Source of the DNA: Arcobacter sp. CECT 8986
GTDB lineage: Bacteria > Campylobacterota > Campylobacteria > Campylobacterales > Arcobacteraceae
Direction: 5' to 3'
Length of the DNA stretch: 64,000 bases
Assembly: GCF_004116725.1 (NCBI RefSeq)
Contig: NZ_PDKG01000007.1
Location: forward strand, 62,001-126,000
Shown: positions 34,406 through 43,695 of the stretch, piece by piece
How positions within the stretch are numbered: the stretch's first letter is position 1
Layout of the letters: each line of letters begins with the position of its first letter
Made by a program: the position numbers and the translations under genes
Notes under the pieces: generated by a model
Databases searched by the model: none
What the model saw: the letters and a program-made list of their open reading frames with translations, nothing else
Told to the model about the DNA's origin: nothing

Positions 34406-35392
34406 CTACTTTATTAATTGATTAGAAACTTTTATTATCTCTTCTAGTTTCTCTTTTGCTTTTCCACTTAAAATTGCATCTCTTGCCATTTGAATACCCT
34501 CTTTCATATCTCTTGCTTTATCATCAACAAGTAAAGAAGCTGCTGCATTTAACAATACAATATCAAGTTTTGCATCAGTTATTTCATTTTCTAAAATACC
34601 TTTAGTTATTTTAGCATTCTCTTTTGCATCTCCACCAACAATAGCATCTTTAGGAGACAATTTAAAACCTAAAGCTTGAGGGTCTATTTCAAACTCATCA
34701 ATTTTACCATTTATTAGTGTATTAGCAAAAGTTATATCAGATATTGATATCTCATCCATTCCATCATTTGAACTAACTACCATAGATCTTTTTGAATCTA
34801 GCATGTTAAGAGCTTCTGTTAATTTTCCAACATAATCTTTAGAAAATACACCTATCATCTGTTTTGAAACGGATGCAGGGTTTGATAAAGGCCCTAAAAT
34901 ATTAAATATAGTTCTGTGCTCAATTGACTTTCTAATTGGCATAATATATTTCATTGCTGGATGATGATTTGCTGCAAACATAAAACAAAAACCTGTTTGC
35001 TCAAGCATAGTTACAAGTTTTGGAGAAGTTAGATTTAGATTTACACCTAAAACTTCTAGCATATCAGCACTTCCACTTTTACTTGTAATACTTCTATTTC
35101 CATGTTTTGCTACATAACATCCACAAGCAGCAAGAAGAATAGAAACAGTACTAGAGATATTAAAACTATAACTTTTATCTCCTCCTGTTCCTACTACATC
35201 AATTGCTTTTGATTTTAAGTCATAATTTATTGCAAGAGGAATCATATGCTCTCTCATAGCACTTGCTGCTGCTGCTATTTCAGCTGCTGTTTCTCCTCTT
35301 TCATAAAGTTCAATTAAATACTCTCTAACCTCTTCTTGAGTCAATCTATTTTCAAAGATATCATCAAATTTTAATTTTGCTAAGCTAAACAT
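34406..35392 (-). CDS. trpD: Anthranilate phosphoribosyltransferase
   Basis: About 328 residues. It has the glycine-rich phosphoribosyl site VVGTGGDKSYSFNISST, KHGNRS, and NILGPLSNPA, all typical of TrpD. It joins anthranilate to PRPP, the second step of tryptophan synthesis. Start chosen at ATG 35392 (MFSLAKLKF); the frame opens to a TTG at 35410, which overlaps the S4 gene more and lacks a better ribosome site. The ATG follows the S4 stop by one base. The other trp genes are not here, except trpB at 50046. Confidence 0.93.
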   Translation of the reverse strand: MFSLAKLKFDDIFENRLTQEEVREYLIELYERGETAAEIAAAASAMREHMIPLAINYDLKSKAIDVVGTGGDKSYSFNISSTVSILLAACGCYVAKHGNRSITSKSGSADMLEVLGVNLNLTSPKLVTMLEQTGFCFMFAANHHPAMKYIMPIRKSIEHRTIFNILGPLSNPASVSKQMIGVFSKDYVGKLTEALNMLDSKRSMVVSSNDGMDEISISDITFANTLINGKIDEFEIDPQALGFKLSPKDAIVGGDAKENAKITKGILENEITDAKLDIVLLNAAASLLVDDKARDMKEGIQMARDAILSGKAKEKLEEIIKVSNQLIK

Positions 35393-35393
35393 C

Positions 35394-35651
35394 TCAGTTC
35401 CCACCTTCAAGTTTTTCTACGTACTCGGCCATTTTTGATTTTGGAGTAGATTTCGTTGCTGGAATTTGCAAAACCTTAAACTTATCACTTCTTTCTAGAT
35501 ATCTAATCTCTATGATATCGCCAACTTTAATCTCTTTAGATTTTTTTACTGGCATATTATTGACAAAGACAACTTGATGTGCAAGCATATCTTCTGCAAC
35601 TGCTCTTCTTTTTGTTATATTTACTGCATTTAAAAATTTATCACATCTCAT
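35394..35651 (-). CDS. S4-domain RNA-binding protein (Hsp15-like)
   Basis: The 85-residue protein starts MRCDKFLNAVNITKRRAVAEDM and has an S4 RNA-binding fold with the ...VKKSKEIKVGDIIEIR strand, followed by a short Lys-rich tail (TPKSKMAEYVEK). It resembles the heat-shock protein 15 (HslR) group, which rescues stalled 50S subunits in E. coli; the role here is inferred. An upstream extension to 35690 (TTG, hydrophobic) is rejected. There is no ribosome site before ATG 35651, and a TATAAT is seven bases upstream, which predicts a leaderless mRNA. Confidence 0.88.
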   Translation of the reverse strand: MRCDKFLNAVNITKRRAVAEDMLAHQVVFVNNMPVKKSKEIKVGDIIEIRYLERSDKFKVLQIPATKSTPKSKMAEYVEKLEGGN

Positions 35652-35658
35652 AATGATG

Positions 35659-35664
35659 ATTATA
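35659..35664 (-). promoter_or_regulatory. -10 box implying leaderless S4 transcript
   Basis: The minus strand reads TATAAT, then CATCATT, then ATG. With the usual 6-8 base distance from -10 box to start, transcription would begin at the A of the start codon. No Shine-Dalgarno sequence is possible in between. Confidence 0.5.
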
Positions 35665-35718
35665 GCTAATTTTAGATAAAATACATCCAAAATAATTTTA
35701 TAATTTTATGGAGATGTC

Positions 35719-36954
35719 ATGAGCAAAAAAGAAGTAAAAAAAGTTGTTTTAGCATATAGTGGAGGTTTAGATACTTCTATTATCTTAAAATGGCTTCAAG
35801 ACGAATATAATGCAGAAGTTATTACTTTTACAGCTGATTTAGGACAGGGAGAAGAAGTTGAGCCAGCTAGAAAAAAAGCATTGGCGATGGGAATAAAACC
35901 TGAAAATATTTTTATTTTAGATATAAAAGAAGAATTTGTTAAAGATTATGTATTCCCAATGTTTAGAGCAAATGCTATATATGAAGGTGAATATTTATTA
36001 GGAACTTCAATTGCTAGACCTCTAATCTCTAAAAAACAAATTGAAATTGCAAACAAAATGGGTGCAGATGCAGTTGCTCATGGAGCTACTGGTAAAGGAA
36101 ATGACCAAGTTAGATTTGAGCTAGGTTACTTAGGATTAAACCCAGAAATTACAGTTATTGCTCCATGGAGAGAATGGGATTTAAATTCAAGAGAAAAACT
36201 ATTAGCTTATGCTAAAGAAAATGGTATTGAAATTGCAAAAAAACATTTAGATGAAAATGGAAATCCTGCAGTTAGTCCATACTCAATGGATGCAAATCTT
36301 TTACATATCTCTTATGAGGGATTAGCATTAGAAGATCCAAGTGCAGAGCCAGATGAATCTATGTGGTTATGGACAAATTCACCAGAAAAAGCACCAGATG
36401 AAGCTGAATATATTACAATTTCATATAAAAATGGTGACCCAGTTGCTATTAATGGAGAAGAAATGTCTCCAGCAACTTTATTAAAAACATTAAATGAATA
36501 TGGAAATAAACATGGTATCGGAAGAATTGATATCGTTGAAAACAGATATGTAGGAATGAAAGCAAGAGGTTGTTATGAAACTCCAGGTGGAACAATCATG
36601 CTTAAAGCTCACAGAGCTATTGAATCAATTACATTAGATAGAGAAGCTGCTCACTTAAAAGATGAATTAATGCCTAAATATGCAAAATTAATCTATAGTG
36701 GATATTGGTTCTCTCCTGAAAGAGAAATGCTTCAAGCTGCTATTGATGAAACTCAAAAAGATGTTGAAGGTACAGTAAAACTAAAACTTTATAAAGGAAA
36801 TGTTATTGTAGTAGGAAGAGAGTCTGAAAAAACACTATTCTCTGAAGCTCACTCAACATTTGAAGAAGATGAAGTTTATAATCAAAAAGATGCAGAAGGA
36901 TTTATTAAACTTAATGCATTAAGATTTATTATCGCTGGACAAAAAAGAAAATAG
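35719..36954 (+). CDS. argG: Argininosuccinate synthase
   Basis: The 411-residue enzyme has the ATP pyrophosphatase loop [13 protein letters not shown], the [14 protein letters not shown] segment, APWREWDL and [19 protein letters not shown]. It condenses citrulline and aspartate; it is the step after ArgF. Length is standard. GGAG lies 6 bases before the ATG. Divergent from the S4 gene with 67 bases between starts. A strong intrinsic terminator follows at 36978-37008, so it is monocistronic. Confidence 0.97.
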   Translation: MSKKEVKKVVLAYSGGLDTSIILKWLQDEYNAEVITFTADLGQGEEVEPARKKALAMGIKPENIFILDIKEEFVKDYVFPMFRANAIYEGEYLLGTSIARPLISKKQIEIANKMGADAVAHGATGKGNDQVRFELGYLGLNPEITVIAPWREWDLNSREKLLAYAKENGIEIAKKHLDENGNPAVSPYSMDANLLHISYEGLALEDPSAEPDESMWLWTNSPEKAPDEAEYITISYKNGDPVAINGEEMSPATLLKTLNEYGNKHGIGRIDIVENRYVGMKARGCYETPGGTIMLKAHRAIESITLDREAAHLKDELMPKYAKLIYSGYWFSPEREMLQAAIDETQKDVEGTVKLKLYKGNVIVVGRESEKTLFSEAHSTFEEDEVYNQKDAEGFIKLNALRFIIAGQKRK

Positions 36955-36977
36955 ATTAAACTCTTAATCAAAAAACT

Positions 36978-37008
36978 AAAGGAACATATTTTTTATGTTC
37001 CTTTTTTT
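36978..37008 (+). terminator. Intrinsic terminator of argG
   Basis: AAAGGAACATA and TATGTTCCTTT pair around five T and end in TTTTTTT. This is the clearest intrinsic terminator of the window, with both a stable stem and a long T run. Confidence 0.85.
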
Positions 37009-37089
37009 ATGCTTGCTATTTTTTAACTCTTTCACAAATACTTAAAAACTTGCTAAAATAGTATTTATTATAAATATGTGGGAGTTTTA

Positions 37090-39675
37090 ATGAAAAAGCT
37101 TTATAGAAACTATAATCAATCAACAGAAATTTTTAAAGATTTTCAAAATAGATTTCCAAATAATATTAAATTAGAAAGTATTGGAAAAACTTGGGAACAA
37201 AGAGATATTAATCTTATTACAATATCAAGTGATATAAAAACAGCAGATAGTAAACCTGCACTATTTTTTACAGGAACAATTCATGCAAGAGAGTGGATAG
37301 GGCATGAACTATCTATTGAATTTACTAAGTATATATTAAAAAATATCAATATCTACCCTACTTTAAAATCATTTTTAAATGATGCAACTATTTATATAAT
37401 TCCTTGTGCTAATCCTGATGGTTTTACTTATGCACAAAATCATTTCTCTTTTTGGAGAAAAAATAGAAGATTAAATAAAGATGGAAGTTATGGTATTGAT
37501 TTAAATAGAAATTTTCCAATAGGTTTTGAAAAGTCAACTCTTACAACATCAAGTATTTATGCAGGAGAAGAACCATTTAGTGAACCTGAAACAATAGCAA
37601 TTAAAAACTTTATTGAAACTCATACTAATATTACAATTGCACTTGATTATCATAGTCAAGGAAACGTATTTTTTCCTGCACATAATTTTAAACATGAAGA
37701 TACAATAGACTCAACAGATTTAAATATCTTATGTGCAAATATGGCAAATACAATAAAAAAAATATCAAATAGAGAATATGGCATTCATCAAGGTAAACCA
37801 CCTTGTGAAATCATTGGAGGAAGTGCAAAGGATTATTACTATTCAAAAGGAATATTATCAGCTGTTATTGAAGTTGGAACTAGAAATATAAGTGATTATT
37901 TAGACAATATGAACGAGCATGTAAAAGAACACATTGCTGCTTTAATTGAAGTATTAAAAGAAGTTCCAAATTATAATAAGAACAACACTCTAAAAAGAGT
38001 TGATGATTTTCAAATAGATGAAATTGGTTCAAATCATATTAAATTAAAATGGAAAGCAATTGTAAATAAAGATACTTTCTTTGAAATATATAGAAGTAAA
38101 AAAGATAAAGACTTTTGCAATGAATCAAATTTGATTGCAAGAACTCAAGCTTTAGAGTTTACAGATACAAATTTACTATCTAACACAAATTACTATTTTA
38201 ATATAAGAGCTGTAAATAGTAAACAAAATATTAAATCAGCATTTTGTCCTCAAATTAGAGCAAGGACAAAGGTAGAATATGATGAGTTTTCAAGAACATA
38301 CTTTGCAAATTTAAATCAAACAGGATACATCGCACAATATACACAAAACAATGAAAAACATCTAGGGAATGCTCCATTATTTGTAGGAATTGATGAAAAA
38401 AAAGGAGTATCTTATGCAGTTATTACCATTGATTTACAAACAATTCCAAAAGATGCAACTATAAAATATGCTTGCTTAAATCTATATCCAATAAATAGAG
38501 TAACAACTACAATAGAAAAATTTGGAGAATGGAATATTTCTATAATTGATACGGAAAATATTAAAGATATCACAAATTATGATGAGGTATCAAATGCAAA
38601 AATAATTAGTTATATAAGTAAACCAACCAAAAGCTCACAATTAACCCAAGGTATATGGAGAAAATGGGAACTCTCTACACTAGAATCTGCTTTACTTACT
38701 TCTCAAATAGAAAAAGGAAAAGTTGTTTTTAGAGTTGAAGGACCAAAAGAGTTAAAAATTGGACGAAAATCACAAATGATGCAGTGGGATATTGGAAATG
38801 GCAAAAATAGTTATGGTTTATCTTATAGACCAAGACTTGAATTGACTTTTACAACAAAGCCTTTGATAAAAAAGATTTCTGTAAATAATCTTTATACGAT
38901 AAAAAAATCAACTATAATAAAAGATGAATTAATAACAGGATTTGATGAAAACTCAAATAAAATATATAGTGCACTAAATTTTAACTTATCATCACTACCT
39001 TCATATGAAGAAACAATAATTACAAACGCATATATAGAGTTAAATTCTATAAATAATTATATAAAAGAGGATATAAGATTTCATCTTGAATTTGTAGAGA
39101 ATAGTATGCAAAAAAACTATAAAAGTATACAAAATAGAGATGTTATTCAAAATATAGGATATGACATAAGTGCAAGTGACTTACAAGATAATCAAAGACA
39201 ATACTTTATTTTTGATTCTTTTGCAAAAAAGGAGTTAAACAAAAAACTAAAAGAGCATTTAGATGTTTTATTTGTTTTAAAACCAACAACTTCAATAAAA
39301 AATATAAAAAACAAAAAAATATCATGGGAATTAGAAAATAAAAAGTTAGAACCAAAATTAGTAATAGAATATATTAAAAAAAGAAGATTTCCTCTTGCTC
39401 AAGTTAGTAATACAAAAATAACAGTTGAAGATAATAAAATCAAAATATCTTGGAATAATCCTAAACATAAGGATTTTGTAGGAGTAAAAGTAATAAGAAA
39501 TTCTTTTAGGAAACCTTTTAGTTCCCACGATGGCTATAAACTTTATTCAGGAAAAGATAATTTCACATATGATGAGTATGGAGCAATTGATGAAGATAAA
39601 TATTTTGCAATTTTTACTTATGATGATGTTCCTAATTACTCTAAACCAATAGTTTTAAAATATAAAGCAAAGTAA
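37090..39675 (+). CDS. Multidomain M14 zinc carboxypeptidase
   Basis: The 861-residue protein starts at ATG 37090 after GGAG. The peptidase domain (about 1-290) keeps the M14 set: zinc ligands His65 and Glu68 in TIHAREW, His188 in DYHSQG, substrate residues Asn139-Arg140 in DLNRNF, and catalytic Glu261 in VIEVGT. Then come a fibronectin type III domain (about 296-390, FEIYRSKKDKDF), two long beta-rich segments (about 391-585 and 586-790) that look like DNRLRE-type stalk domains (VGIDEKKGVSYAVITIDL, IYSALNFNLSSLP), and a final fibronectin-like domain. No signal peptide is seen, which is odd for such a stalk-like protein; a non-Sec route or a cytosolic role must be considered. Confidence 0.88.
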   Translation: MKKLYRNYNQSTEIFKDFQNRFPNNIKLESIGKTWEQRDINLITISSDIKTADSKPALFFTGTIHAREWIGHELSIEFTKYILKNINIYPTLKSFLNDATIYIIPCANPDGFTYAQNHFSFWRKNRRLNKDGSYGIDLNRNFPIGFEKSTLTTSSIYAGEEPFSEPETIAIKNFIETHTNITIALDYHSQGNVFFPAHNFKHEDTIDSTDLNILCANMANTIKKISNREYGIHQGKPPCEIIGGSAKDYYYSKGILSAVIEVGTRNISDYLDNMNEHVKEHIAALIEVLKEVPNYNKNNTLKRVDDFQIDEIGSNHIKLKWKAIVNKDTFFEIYRSKKDKDFCNESNLIARTQALEFTDTNLLSNTNYYFNIRAVNSKQNIKSAFCPQIRARTKVEYDEFSRTYFANLNQTGYIAQYTQNNEKHLGNAPLFVGIDEKKGVSYAVITIDLQTIPKDATIKYACLNLYPINRVTTTIEKFGEWNISIIDTENIKDITNYDEVSNAKIISYISKPTKSSQLTQGIWRKWELSTLESALLTSQIEKGKVVFRVEGPKELKIGRKSQMMQWDIGNGKNSYGLSYRPRLELTFTTKPLIKKISVNNLYTIKKSTIIKDELITGFDENSNKIYSALNFNLSSLPSYEETIITNAYIELNSINNYIKEDIRFHLEFVENSMQKNYKSIQNRDVIQNIGYDISASDLQDNQRQYFIFDSFAKKELNKKLKEHLDVLFVLKPTTSIKNIKNKKISWELENKKLEPKLVIEYIKKRRFPLAQVSNTKITVEDNKIKISWNNPKHKDFVGVKVIRNSFRKPFSSHDGYKLYSGKDNFTYDEYGAIDEDKYFAIFTYDDVPNYSKPIVLKYKAK

Positions 39676-39734
39676 GATTTGAATTTTTTATTTTTTGAAG
39701 CTATAATAATTTACTTTCAAAAAAAGGATATTTT

Positions 39735-40235
39735 ATGATTTTAAAATTTAAAGAGTTTTATCCCCAAATTGATAAAAAAGCATGGATTGCGCCAAGTGCT
39801 GATTTGATTGGAAATATTGAAATTGGTGAAGATTCATCAGTTTGGTTTGGTTGTGTACTAAGAGCAGATATAAATAAAATAAAAATAGGTAAAAAAAGTA
39901 ATATACAAGATTTATCTATGATTCATACAGATGTTGACACACAAACAATAATTGGAGATAATGTAACAATTGGTCATAAAGTAATGTTACATGGATGTAC
40001 AATTAAAAACAACTGTTTAATTGGAATGAGTGCAACAATATTAGATAATGCAGTAATAGGTGAAGGCTCAATAGTTGGTGCAAACTCTTTGGTAACACAA
40101 GGAAAAGAGTTCCCTCCTAATAGTTTAATTATGGGAAGTCCTGCTAAAGTTGTTAGACAACTAACATCAGAAGATGTAGAGAAGCTAATCAATCATGCAG
40201 CACATTATGTCGAATACAAAAATGATTATTGCTAA
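39735..40235 (+). CDS. Gamma-class carbonic anhydrase-like hexapeptide protein
   Basis: The 166-residue protein is a left-handed beta-helix of hexapeptide repeats with the three zinc His residues in the segments MIHTDVD, TIGHKVML and LHGCTI. This matches the YrdA/PaaY/CaiE branch of gamma carbonic anhydrases. Activity in this branch is variable, so hydration of CO2 is plausible but not certain. It has no signal peptide. It lies 59 bases after the carboxypeptidase gene and is followed by a shared terminator region with the convergent response regulator. Confidence 0.9.
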   Translation: MILKFKEFYPQIDKKAWIAPSADLIGNIEIGEDSSVWFGCVLRADINKIKIGKKSNIQDLSMIHTDVDTQTIIGDNVTIGHKVMLHGCTIKNNCLIGMSATILDNAVIGEGSIVGANSLVTQGKEFPPNSLIMGSPAKVVRQLTSEDVEKLINHAAHYVEYKNDYC

Positions 40236-40272
40236 AAATAAAAAAGATAGAAGAACTACTCATCTTCTATCT
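40234..40272 (-). terminator. Terminator of the receiver-domain gene
   Basis: AGATAGAAGA (40245-40254) and TCTTCTATCT (40263-40272) pair around eight bases that contain the stop codon of the minus gene. On the minus strand the hairpin is followed by TTTTTTATTTTT, so it ends leftward transcription. Confidence 0.75.
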
Positions 40273-40817
40273 AAAAGTTGTATTATTTCACTAAATAGAG
40301 TTAATTTTGTATTTAACTCTTTATCATTCTCTTTTTTTAAATCCTCTTTTGTACTGTTAAATACTCTTGCAAGAGCTTCTATTTGTTCGTTTTGTTCTTT
40401 TAGTTTATTTACATAGTGAGTTGATAAATATGATTTTTCAACCTCTTTAAATAGTGCTTCAATTTTAAAAGGTTTCAATATATAATGATTTACTCCATAA
40501 TTAATTGAATCAATTAAATATTGTTTATCACTATATGCAGTTGTAATTATGCATGCAATTTTTGGATTTATTGATTTTATTTTTTTTATCATATTTATAC
40601 CATCAATATGTGGCATATTTAAATCAGTTATTATAACATCAATTTTATTTTGAAATTGCATAAATTTATTTATGCCTTCTCTTCCGTCTTTTGCAGTAAT
40701 ACACTTTTTAAACATTGAAGAAAAGCAACATTCTAAATTTTCTCTAATATTTTCTTCATCTTCAACATATAAAACTGTTAAATTTTTCATTAATTCTAAA
40801 TTTATTGTATTTTGCAT
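40260..40817 (-). CDS. Single-domain response regulator with coiled-coil tail
   Basis: About 185 residues: a receiver domain (about 10-130) with VLYVEDEEN, phospho-acceptor in VIITDLNMPHIDG and Lys in ILKPF, then a Glu/Lys coiled coil (about 140-180). There is no DNA-binding or enzymatic output. The ATG at 40817 follows AGGAG by 8 bases; the frame opens to a TTG at 40832, which would sit inside that ribosome site. It could be a phosphate relay or bind a partner by its coiled coil. The next regulator upstream at 40871 is transcribed in the same direction. Confidence 0.9.
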   Translation of the reverse strand: MQNTINLELMKNLTVLYVEDEENIRENLECCFSSMFKKCITAKDGREGINKFMQFQNKIDVIITDLNMPHIDGINMIKKIKSINPKIACIITTAYSDKQYLIDSINYGVNHYILKPFKIEALFKEVEKSYLSTHYVNKLKEQNEQIEALARVFNSTKEDLKKENDKELNTKLTLFSEIIQLLDRR

Positions 40818-40870
40818 TTTATTTCTCCTCAATAAGAGAAATTATACAAACAAAAAGTATTAGAAAAGTG

Positions 40871-41623
40871 TTATAAAATATTTATTTTATATCCTAAACT
40901 ATAAATATTTTCAATATTTAACTCTGGAATTTTCTTTCTTAGTCTTGAAACTATGTTTTTTAAATTTTTTATATCCACTTCTTTATCAAAACTATCTTCC
41001 CACAAAATAGGAATGATTTCTTCAACAGAATGAGCTTTTTCTGGGGTTTTAAGTAATAGTTCTATTAGTAAAGTCTCTTTTTTTGTAAGTTTTATTGAGT
41101 GTCCATCTTTTAATAATTGTTTTGTTGTAATACTCCATATTAGATTTTCACTTATTTTTATCTCTTCAAAATTAATTTTTTCATTTAAACTGTTTTGTTT
41201 GTGAATTTTACTTGTTAATTCATAGATTAACTCTATAAATTCATCATAATTTAATGGTTTTTCTAAAAAATGTGAGATTCCTAAATTTACAAAAGATATA
41301 AGATGATGAGTTTCACTTTCACCAGATAAAACAACTATAATTTGATTTGGATTATTTTCATAAACTTTTTTAATAAGCTCAAGTCCATCCATTTTAGGCA
41401 TTTTTACGTCTGTTAATACAATATCAAATGTTTTATTATTTAACTTAGAATACTCTTGATATTTTAAAAATCCTTCTTCTCCATCATTTGCAATTACTAT
41501 ATCATCTTCAAAAAATAGCTCTTTTAGTAAATCTTTCATCTCTTTTCTAATATTATTATCATCTTCGACAAAAAGTATAGATATATTTTTGCAATACTCT
41601 TCTAATAAAACATAATCAACCAT
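40871..41623 (-). CDS. OmpR-family response regulator
   Basis: About 250 residues. Receiver domain (about 12-135) with LFVEDDNN, phospho-acceptor in VLTDVKMPKMDG and Lys in FLEKPL, then a winged helix (about 165-250) with LTKKETLLIELLL and NIYSLGYKIN. ATG 41623 is chosen because GGAG lies 7 bases before it; the frame opens upstream to 41641 with a TTG. It is divergent from the kinase gene at 41695 with 71 bases between the starts, the usual arrangement of a two-component pair. Its DNA site may be the direct repeat before cetA. Confidence 0.92.
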   Translation of the reverse strand: MVDYVLLEEYCKNISILFVEDDNNIRKEMKDLLKELFFEDDIVIANDGEEGFLKYQEYSKLNNKTFDIVLTDVKMPKMDGLELIKKVYENNPNQIIVVLSGESETHHLISFVNLGISHFLEKPLNYDEFIELIYELTSKIHKQNSLNEKINFEEIKISENLIWSITTKQLLKDGHSIKLTKKETLLIELLLKTPEKAHSVEEIIPILWEDSFDKEVDIKNLKNIVSRLRKKIPELNIENIYSLGYKINIL

Positions 41624-41694
41624 AAAACAACTCCAAATCAATTAATAAGAATGAAAATTATACAATATAAAAAATTAATTAGTAAGATAAAAAA

Positions 41695-42744
41695 ATGCCT
41701 ACAAATATAAATAATGATATAGAAGTTATTTTAAACTCATTAATAGAAGGAACAATCCTTGTAAAAAATGGTTTTATTGAAAATGTAAATGATTCGCTCA
41801 TTCAAATTTTAGAATATAATTCAAAAGATGAACTAATAGGAAATCTTGCAACTGGTGTTTTAATTCCTTCAACAACAGAGAAATTCTTAGAGTTTAACAA
41901 ACATATATTTCAAGAAGTTACTTTAGTATCAAATAATGGAGACTTAATTCCTGCAATACTAAAAGTAAATGATATAAAAATACAAAATGAAGAGTATAAA
42001 ATTGTTACAATAATTGATTTAAGAGAGTTTAGAGAAAAAGATACTTTATTATTTAAACAATCAAGACTAGCTGCAATGGGTGAGATGATTTCTATGATTG
42101 CTCACCAATGGCGACAACCGCTTAGTGCAATAAGCTCAATTTTGGCAAAACTAAAAATTAGAAGTTTAAAATCACAAAATGAAGAGATAATAAAACTAAA
42201 TGATGAATTTGACAATATAAGTAACTATATTCAATATATGTCAAAAACTATTGATGATTTTAGAAACTTTTTCAAAGATGATAAGCAAAAAGAGTATTTA
42301 GATATTATAGAAGTAGTTAATATTGCTGTAATTATGGTAAAACCTATACTTGATTCTAAAAATATAAAAATAGATATTAATAAAAAAGAGAATTTAAATA
42401 AAATATTTACATTTAAAAATGAACTAATACAAATAATATTAAATATACTAAATAACTCTATTGATGCAATGGAGGAAAATAATATAAAAGAAGGGAAAAT
42501 TAATATTAGTTTTTCTCATAGTGAAGATTATTTAAGAATAATAATCGCTGATAATGCAGGAGGAATTCCAAAACATCTAATCTCTAAAATATTTGAGCCA
42601 TACTTTACAACAAAACATGAAAAAAATGGAACTGGTCTTGGATTATATATGTGTAAAGTTATATTAGAAAAACATTTTAGTGGAACAATAAATGTAAAAA
42701 ATATAGAAAAAGGAAGTTCTTTTTCTATTGATATTAAAATATAG
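41695..42744 (+). CDS. PAS-domain sensor histidine kinase
   Basis: The 349-residue soluble kinase has a short PAS domain (about 5-110, NDIEVILNSLIEGTILVKNG) without the Aer signature, a phosphorylation box IAHQWRQPLSAI, and an ATPase domain with NILNNSIDAM, DNAGGIPKH and GTGLGLYMCK. It probably pairs with the divergent response regulator at 40871. No membrane segment. The ATG follows a weak ribosome site in an A-rich leader. A hairpin over the stop separates it from the convergent dUTPase gene. Confidence 0.9.
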   Translation: MPTNINNDIEVILNSLIEGTILVKNGFIENVNDSLIQILEYNSKDELIGNLATGVLIPSTTEKFLEFNKHIFQEVTLVSNNGDLIPAILKVNDIKIQNEEYKIVTIIDLREFREKDTLLFKQSRLAAMGEMISMIAHQWRQPLSAISSILAKLKIRSLKSQNEEIIKLNDEFDNISNYIQYMSKTIDDFRNFFKDDKQKEYLDIIEVVNIAVIMVKPILDSKNIKIDINKKENLNKIFTFKNELIQIILNILNNSIDAMEENNIKEGKINISFSHSEDYLRIIIADNAGGIPKHLISKIFEPYFTTKHEKNGTGLGLYMCKVILEKHFSGTINVKNIEKGSSFSIDIKI

Positions 42745-42766
42745 AGTAGAAGTTACTCTATATTTT
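42739..42766. terminator. Bidirectional hairpin between kinase and dUTPase genes
   Basis: ATATAGAGTA (42739-42748) and TACTCTATAT (42754-42763) pair around five bases. The kinase stop lies in the first arm and TTTT follows on the plus strand. The dUTPase gene ends at 42765, within two bases. Confidence 0.6.
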
Positions 42767-43685
42767 ATAGACTTTTATATGCGTCATCTAGTTTTTGATA
42801 AAGGTCTTTAAAACTTACATTCTCAGTCTGTTTTAAAATATTAATCATAATAACATTATCTTCTTTTCCATCCCACTCTTTTATATAAGTTCCCTCTTTA
42901 TATCCATTGTCTTGTCTAAATTTATTTAAACAATTTTTACCAATATAAAGTTTTTGTAACCAAGTAAAAGATAATCCAGAGATTTTACAACATCTAAAGA
43001 ATTGGTCAATAAATCTCTCTATTCCACTAAATGAAGGCATGTTATTTGTTTGAATAGCTAATGCAATATATGATAATTTTTCTGCTTCTTTTATCATAGC
43101 TTTAACATCAACTTCTTCATTTGCTTCATAAATACAATGTGTATTTACTAAAGATACAGCTTTAGGAACATTTGTTTCTTGAAGAATATAAGACATTAAA
43201 AAATGCCAAATATCAACTAACTCAACATGAACATTATTCATATCAGGTTCTGCATTAATATTTTTCCAGTGTTTCCAAGGAGCAGAATCAATTAACTCTG
43301 CAACTTCCATATGAATACATCTAAGCCAATTTATCTCTTTTTCAAACTTATTAATTCCTAATTCCCAATTTTTACCATTTGTAGAATCATTTAACTCTTT
43401 TTGTAATAAAAACATCTCTTCTAATTTATGTGGAAATGATGAAGCCTCTTCCAATAAAGTTGCAAGAGGTAAACACTCTTCAACTAAATTATCTAAAGTA
43501 CTATTATTTGGTAAAGGCTTTTCACCTTTTAAAAGATGTATAATCAATGAAATTGTATAAGGAACTTCCTCTTTTTGTTCCCATTGTAAAATCTCTTTAG
43601 GTGTAACACCTATATATTTTGCAAAATCTTCAATTGTTAAAAAACCTAATGATTTTGTAACTATTTTTAAATCTTTGTATAACAA
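42765..43685 (-). CDS. dut: Dimeric dUTPase with N-terminal helix-turn-helix extension
   Basis: The 306-residue protein has two parts. Residues about 86-306 match the all-alpha dimeric dUTPase of Campylobacter: KELNDSTNGKNWELG, metal ligands in HMEVAELID (Glu127, Glu130), WKHWKN (137-142), ELVDIWHF (Glu155, Asp158) and YIGKNCLNKFRQDNGYK. This hydrolyses dUTP to dUMP. Residues 1-60 are an extension with a helix-turn-helix look, TIEDFAKYIGVTPKEILQWEQ, like XRE regulators. The Campylobacter jejuni enzyme as I remember it, about 230 residues, lacks this part. It may bind DNA, or only help dimerisation. The gene lies 10 bases behind a sensor kinase gene. Confidence 0.9.
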   Translation of the reverse strand: MLYKDLKIVTKSLGFLTIEDFAKYIGVTPKEILQWEQKEEVPYTISLIIHLLKGEKPLPNNSTLDNLVEECLPLATLLEEASSFPHKLEEMFLLQKELNDSTNGKNWELGINKFEKEINWLRCIHMEVAELIDSAPWKHWKNINAEPDMNNVHVELVDIWHFLMSYILQETNVPKAVSLVNTHCIYEANEEVDVKAMIKEAEKLSYIALAIQTNNMPSFSGIERFIDQFFRCCKISGLSFTWLQKLYIGKNCLNKFRQDNGYKEGTYIKEWDGKEDNVIMINILKQTENVSFKDLYQKLDDAYKSL

Positions 43686-43695
43686 ATTTATTCTC

